From Capra hircus (Eukaryota; Chordata; Mammalia; Artiodactyla; Bovidae): 64,000 nucleotides of DNA. The translations under genes and the position numbers were made by a program. Location of the stretch: contig NC_030816.1 of assembly GCF_001704415.2 (NCBI RefSeq), positions 79,005,713 through 79,069,712 of the forward strand. Reading direction: 5' to 3'. The stretch's first letter is position 1. Each line of letters starts with the position of its first letter. The notes beneath the pieces are model-generated. The model was not told the DNA's origin, made no database searches, and was given only the letters and a program-made list of their open reading frames with translations. Shown one piece after another: positions 58,226 through 64,000 of this stretch.

Positions 58226-60469
58226 AAATATGCTCTTTATTTAATGAGTGACAGCTAGCAAACTACAAACTAGAACATATTGAACTGAAAAGGAAGTTGA
58301 AGCTGCCAAGGAGAACGGTGGGAGTAGAAGGTTTTGGGGGTTTTGACAAGGCTGCATCTGCGGGGGACAGACACATCTCTGCCCTTGGCCGCCTCCTCCA
58401 CAGAGCCTGGCCTGGCGCATGTCTGGGAAGAGTCTGGCCCTGGGGCAGGCCCTGACCTCCCAGCTTTCTGTCTGGGGCAGGCAGGGATGTGATGCTGTGT
58501 CCCAATTCACACGACAAGCGAAAAAGCCTGAGAAGGAGGAGAAAGGTTTTCTTCACACCATGTCTCCCTCGTGGTCCTGAATTTCCAGGATCCAAAAGCC
58601 ACGATAGTCTGTCTGTCATCAGAGATGCAGCTCGTGGGCTCAAGTGCCCCAGTTAAACTCTCATGCTGATTGTAGTGGGAGAAGTTATGGTTTTAACTGG
58701 CTCGCTAACATTTAAAGCCATACTTTAGTCTCCTGGACACCCAACTTAGAGTTTTCAGGTCCTTATGTGTTGTCAAATGTTTAGGTCCAGGGAGAGGAAA
58801 GGGAAATTGGGCAACATTGAGCTGGTCCTGGCGTTTTTTTTTTTGTTTTTTGGCCTCTTGTTTTCTTTCTCTGTTTGTGGCCACAAGAAGTCCAAGCAAA
58901 CATTTTTTTTTAAATTTAAATTTTCATTAACTTTTAAATTTTTCATTAATTAAAACTAAATTTTCATTAATTTTTTTCATTGTTGGTAAATGCTTCATTT
59001 ATGATGTCAAATAAATGCTTCATTTATGATGTTTTTTTCTTGGGAGAGGGGAATTACTTTCATATGCCCCCCTACACAGATCCAAGGGTCTCTGGTGGTT
59101 GGATGGCCCGGAGAGGAACTCTTTTAAAGAATTATGGTAATTATAACTTGTGACCCATGTGCATTCTTTGGCGGAATCATTGCATGAGTATTTAAAACAC
59201 TGTGCTAATACTACTGATTTTTCATTTTGGTTTTCCCTTCTCCCACCCCCCTCCCCCTTGCTCTCACCCCTTCCCCCACACCCTTCCCTTGATCCCTTCC
59301 CCTGCACACAGTCACCTTCTCATATTATGCTGCTGGATTTCTGGTAAGAAACAATTGGGTTGATCTTTAGGCATTCCACCTGAAAATATTCTCCTTAGCA
59401 GACCCACAGTTTTTAAGGTTGTAATTTATTCATGTTTTCCCAGAGGGCTTTGCAGCAGGTAACGTGAGCTACATTTGCTGTGCCCACTGTTCTTAACTCA
59501 CTTGCTAGATGGTTGTAAAAAAAACTATTTTTCTCTATACTTGCAGGCACAGAGTATGAAGCATTAATCAGGGGGAAGCAGGCACGTGCTTAGGATTACT
59601 TTTATGAGATGGTTTTGGACTAGAGAATGTTTTATGACATATAAAGGCAAAAGTATTTACAAATCCAGTCAATAAGAACACGATCTCCTAAATATCCCAG
59701 AAGTATATAGTTTTCTCTAAAATGCCTTTTAAGAACTTCTTTAAAAGAGCAGTGGTTTATCCAGTTACCATTGAAAACTCTCAACCTCACTCTATTTTAT
59801 TTTACATACAAGGAAATAATTTATTTACGTAGCACTTTTCCCCGGAGATCCAAAGAACCCCAGATCTAGTCAACTTGTCACCTAATGAGAGCTGGACTGA
59901 GAATGTACGTCACATCATGTGAGATAAAGTCTCTGGAACAGGTTTTCTTTGAAGAGCTTTGGTTGGAGGAGCTCCTTGTCAATTCCCTTTTCAGATAAAG
60001 TCACTATTGCAGTAATAACAGCCGAGTTTCAAGCCATCATGTGGGGACATGCTTGGCTTAGAAGAGACCATCATGTGCTCTTGTCTGCAGGCCTTTTGGT
60101 GACTCTTTGGGGCGGGATGACGCCACTTGCATTTGGGCACGTCCAGTTGGGAGCAGACCGTCCACAAGGCAGTTCCTTTTGAAGTTCTGAGGGAGGAGGA
60201 GCTGTAAATTAGGTCCAGTTAGTACTTGATTTTCCTTTCCATTTATTATTTTAAACAAGTGAATAAAACCTCCCCACCCTTAGGTGATCTTGGCCTCCTC
60301 CCGGATGGCTCCCTCTCCCAATCCTGACTCTATCTGGGCCTTTCTCACCTCCTGGGGTCAGTTAGGAGCAGGGAGGTGATAACCCTGGAAGGAGCAAACT
60401 GTCAGCTGGTGGGTTTGGGACTGCACTGGGTTTTGTGAACCATGGGCTTTGTTTTCAATACTTCCTTAG
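58226..60469 (+). other. TIAM2 intron, unassigned
   Basis: It includes an AT-rich tract with TTTTCATTAA repeats (58917-58980), a 25-bp-period duplication (58987-59032) and a CCCTTCCC-rich tract at 59236-59300. No exon recognised. Confidence 0.5.
58987..59032. repeat. Two-copy direct repeat, 25-bp period
   Basis: TAAATGCTTCATTTATGATG recurs at 58987 and 59012. Confidence 0.95.
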
Positions 60470-60784
60470 TTTTTTTTTATTTAAAAATATTGATTTATTT
60501 ATGGCTGGGCTGGGTCTTTATTGCTATGCAGGCTTTGCTCTGGTTGCAGAGCAGGGCCCACTCTCTAGTTGTGGTGCGAGGCCTTCTCATTGTGGTGCCT
60601 TCTCTTGTTGCAGAGCACGTGGGCTCAGTAGTTGCTGCTCACGGGCTCTAGAGCACAGGCTCAGTAGTTGTGGCACACGGGCTTAGTTGCTCTGCAACGT
60701 GTGGTATCTTCCCGGACCAGGGATCAAACCTATGTCTCCTGCATCGGCAGGGAGACTTTTCACCACTAAGCCACTAGGCAAGCC
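60470..60784 (-). repeat. CHR-2-type SINE, near full length
   Basis: It runs from TTTTTTTTATTTAAAAATATT and GGCTGGGCTGGGTCTTTATT to GCCACTAGGCAAGCCCT, about 315 bp, the longest CHR copy here. Confidence 0.92.
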
Positions 60785-61079
60785 CTTGCGTAAAGTTTTA
60801 AAATCAAAAAAGAGGATGGATTGAGCTCAGACCACTGGAAACGGCAGTGAAGGGAACAAAAGGAACAAAACCTTGAGGAAAATATGATCTAGGGGGTGTA
60901 GCGTGGAAGCAGTATGGGGAACAAAGCATTGGAGTGTGTTTGTGAAGGGGGTCTGAGGGAGACAAGGCCAGATTACCAGGGGCTAGGCAACACAAGGCAT
61001 CCTGCAGCAGGCCGGAGGGGTGGCACGTAGAAGAAGCGCTGAGGACGGAAAGTTAACATCCAGTTAGTTCAGACTCTGG

Positions 61080-61400
61080 GCCAGGTGAGCGTGCAAACTG
61101 GGATTTTGAAGAAGACGCTGTCTTTGCCCTCAGGGTGCTCCTAGTCAAGCAGGGTGATAGACAGCTAAGCACATAATTTTGACATAATAGAATGAATTCA
61201 GAGCAGATGATATTCCAGAGTGTTGTGAAAGACACATACGGAGTTCAGCCTCCTATGTAGTCAGGGAGGACTTCCTGGAGGAGCGATGCCTGAATTGCCT
61301 CTCAAAGAATGAGGAGTTAATCAGGAGAGGAATAGCAAAGGGAATTCCAGGCCAGGGGTTGGTGTGAGCCAAGGCAGAGTGCTCTGAAATGATGCGGTCA
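61080..61400 (+). repeat. L2-like ancient LINE remnant
   Basis: AGGGAGGACTTCCTGGAGGA and GAATTCCAGGCCAGGGGTTG are phrases of diverged L2 3' sequence. Confidence 0.5.
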
Positions 61401-62250
61401 TCCTGGCAGTTTGAATTTTCAGCACATGTTGGGTAGGTGGTGAGAGATGAGGTGTAGCAGAACTGTCTTCTCTCTTCTCTCTAAGGCTGCAGAGGCTGCT
61501 GGTTTTGCCCTTCCTCAGGTGCTTGGGCCACACAAGGCCAGAGTGGTTTGCATCTAACGAGAATCTGACCATCAGATTCCTAGGATTAAAAATTGCGCAG
61601 TAGTTCCCTGTTGCTTACAAAATAAAGTCCCTGATGGCATCTCTCCTCCTTGACCTTTAGCTGCAACATCGAGCTTCCTGTGGGTTTTACTTCTTTCTTT
61701 GGATTTTCCCTCAGGCAGAGAGGACCCATGTGGACCACATGGCTACTTGCAGACTGCCCCGTCCCCTCCCCTATCATTGGACTCATCCCTGCTTGACTCT
61801 GATGAAGGGTTTAGCTCCTCCAAGGAGCTGCCCTTGACCGCCCTCCCCACCTCTCCATCAGGGACCCTACTATGCTCCGATAATTTTCAGGGTCGCTCTT
61901 TGTCTCACACACTGTTCTGTAATTATCCCTTTGAGTATAAGGTCGCTCCTAGAATAAAATAAGAGATCCTAAGGGATGAGTAACTGCCCCTCCCCCACCA
62001 TCTGTTTCCTTGGTACTTGGTTCCGGGTAGATCGTGGACACCCCTGTGTCTCCTTTCCTCTTCCCTGGGCTGGTCCCCACCCCAGCCCCTCACCAGCTCC
62101 TGGCTCCTTTGCTTCGGGCTTCGCTCTTTCATTCACCAGTGAGCATCTCCTTTCATGTCTCACTCTTCATCCTCATGGTTTCCAAGGCTACCGCTCAGGA
62201 CTCCTCAGGCCGGGATCCTGTGTGAGTCTGCAGTCACTCCACATGGTCAA

Positions 62251-62402
62251 GGTGTCTGTATCACCCATCTGATGGTGAGTGTGTACAGGGTGTCTGTATC
62301 ACCCATCTGATGGCGAGTGTGTCCAGGATGTCTGTATCACCCATCTGATGGCGAGTGTGTACAGGGTGTCTGTATCACCCATCTGATGGGTGAGTGTGTA
62401 GA
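62251..62402. repeat. 38-bp minisatellite, four copies
   Basis: Units begin GGTGTCTGTATCACCCATCT at 62251 and recur at 62289, 62327 and 62365 with one or two changes each (GGTGAG/GGCGAG, TACAG/TCCAG). Confidence 0.96.
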
Positions 62403-64000
62403 CGCTGGGACAGATGAAGTTTCAAACGGTCCAGTGTCATCACATGGTGTCAAGTGTCCGAGCTTGAACACAGATCTGCACTTCTAATGGGATCCAGACT
62501 CGCAAAAAGATTTGTGAATCTGATTGCGCTTTGCTGGCTAAGGAGCCAGCTGATGCACAGTTTTGTGGCAAGTAGAAATTAATCTTTAATTTGCTTGTTT
62601 TCTTAACTTGAATGTTTCAGCTGGATATGATGGGAAATATATTTATTATGAATGCATTTGGCAAGTGAATTTGATGGCATGTGAATATCTGAAAGGGAAA
62701 AATAAAACATAACCAACGTTCTAAACCAGTAGCTGGTTGCTGTACCTACCAGTTAACTCCAGTGTTTTCTGTGTTACTAGCTGGGTTCTTCTGTGGAGGT
62801 CGGTTTAGTGCTTGGAAAATATTGTATGGGAGTTTTTCAACTCACTGCCAAAAAAGGAAAAATGAATTATCTTTTAGGACCAACTTAGAAAGGGACAAAT
62901 GACCGAATACTGTGATCAGATGGCTAAACGGTAGAAAATATTTTTCTAGGAGTGTCGGGTGTGGCAGGAATGTACTTGTCATCTTTTTAATGCATCACTT
63001 ATTCATCTGTTATTTTTAGCATTAGCCTTCATCTCCTTTCCCTCCCACTTTCTAGAGTGGACCGTAGCCTTTCTGAGCTCATTAAATAAACATAGATACA
63101 TTAGCCATAAAGAGGAAATTTTTGCATTGTGTTTGTGTCAGTGCTTAATAATGGGAGTTTTCCTCAATTTTTTATTAATAATTTTTCTTTTAAAAATGAA
63201 AGATAAAACTTCCTTTGCATTCATATTAATTTTGTGTTTTGTGCTAAGAAATGAAAGCTTAAGCTACATAGCAGTTGAGTTTTAATTTTCATGTCCAGAT
63301 GAAATTTAAAAAAATGTCTAGGTGCAATAGAATGTAGAAAGAAGGGGGAAACTGTCTTGGTTTAAGGAAACTGATTTGGGGCATTTTCATTTTTGATCAT
63401 ATTAGGGAAAAAATCTCTAGAAATTCCCTGATAAATGTAAGATTGGGTAATATTAGTGTTTTCATAATGATGAAACTTTCTGAGGTAGCATGTATGATAG
63501 ATACAAAACTGTCTTCTGTTTCTTTCATTTAAAAAGAATGTATCTTTATCTCATTGTTTGAGGGATAAAGGGATAAAGAACATGTTTTCCTTTTAGTTAA
63601 TGTTACTTTAAATTTGGACCAAACTTGAATATCAAGGCTGGTAGGAAATTGAGAGGCAAGATGTTCGCCCAAATGAGAGAGCAGATAGTCTTACGGCTTC
63701 TCTGTAGAACACCTGGGGATTTGTGGGGAGAAACATAGTTGATGATTAGATGAAAATTTAAATGAAAGTTGCACAGTAATTACTAGACAGTGTACAACAC
63801 CAGCCTTATGAGCAAGAAGACCTGGGCTCAGGGGCTGTGTTCTAAGTGCTCTATGGAAGCCTGTTCCCACGTGTTGTTCCCATTAGGATCAGCTTTGGGC
63901 CTTGGCCAGCCTGGAAGGGCAGCTTATTGTGTGACCCTGGTCAAGTCACCTCCTTCCTGAGCCTCAGTGTCCTCTGCTGAGGAATGCCTGTGTCCACTGG
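62403..64000 (+). other. TIAM2 intron, AT-rich, window end
   Basis: No exon recognised. Positions 63800-63990 (TGTGTGACCCTGGTCAAGTC, CTGAGCCTCAGTGTCCTC) look like a + strand MIR. Confidence 0.5.

Larger units (their letters stand above)
42041..64000 (+). other. TIAM2: TIAM2 gene, 5' portion (runs off the window)
   Basis: TIAM2 (also STEF) is a Rac1-selective Dbl-family exchange factor acting at the plasma membrane in neurite growth and cell migration. The family order is N-terminal PH, coiled-coil extension, Ras-binding domain, PDZ, then DH-PH. The window shows one noncoding exon and four coding exons whose spliced product (658 residues) I recognise as TIAM2 rather than TIAM1 by its start MGNSESQYTLQG, the block YENFMRELEMSRTNTENLE and the PH core GCTLLFYETYG. 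Visible introns are 1305, 5576, 3067 and 1000 bp, and the last is longer than 8.9 kb. The human protein is about 1700 residues, so roughly the N-terminal 40 percent is here. The catalytic DH domain lies outside. The species and the true transcription start are not determined. Confidence 0.95.

Noticed and set aside
62251..62402. CRISPR-like regular repeat spacing
   Set aside because: Repeats are contiguous without unique spacers, in a mammalian intron; it is a minisatellite.

Overview
This is nuclear DNA of a ruminant, most likely a pecoran such as cattle, sheep or goat. The interspersed repeats show it: BovB (RTE) 3' ends, Bov-tA and Bov-A2 SINEs in both orientations, and CHR-type tRNA-Glu SINEs, on top of older mammalian MIR, L2, MER5A and Tigger2-like relics. 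The species cannot be fixed from this window alone. Nothing looks bacterial, plasmid-borne, phage-derived or retroviral.

The one protein-coding gene I can support is the 5' part of TIAM2 (STEF), a Rac1-specific guanine nucleotide exchange factor, on the + strand. A noncoding 5' UTR exon (42041-42151) carries a 21-codon upstream ORF. It is followed by four coding exons: 43457-44602 (start codon 43463), 50179-50614, 53682-53854 and 54855-55079. All introns obey GT-AG and the joins keep frame, giving residues 1-658. These cover a possible N-myristoylation site, the disordered Ser-rich N-terminus, the conserved YENF-RELEMS block, the N-terminal PH domain and the start of the coiled-coil extension. 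The RBD, PDZ, DH and second PH domains lie beyond the window. From 55080 to 64000 is intron with no further exon that I recognise.

Positions 1-42040 are upstream: either the first TIAM2 intron(s), because the UTR exon has a splice acceptor and so an exon lies further 5', or intergenic DNA. No coding exon could be supported there. About fifty transposable-element copies are listed, several nested: BovB in MER5A, Bov-A2 in L1, Bov-tA in CHR. Several have visible target-site duplications. Local tandem repeats include a 38-bp four-copy minisatellite at 62251-62402 and a 31-bp palindromic repeat at 33658-33745.

I found no undescribed gene system. The points most worth checking are the uORF, the GC-rich Ala/Pro segment in the first coding exon, an inverted BovB pair upstream, a diverged local duplication near 18.3-18.6 kb and a CpG-containing unique block near 24 kb.
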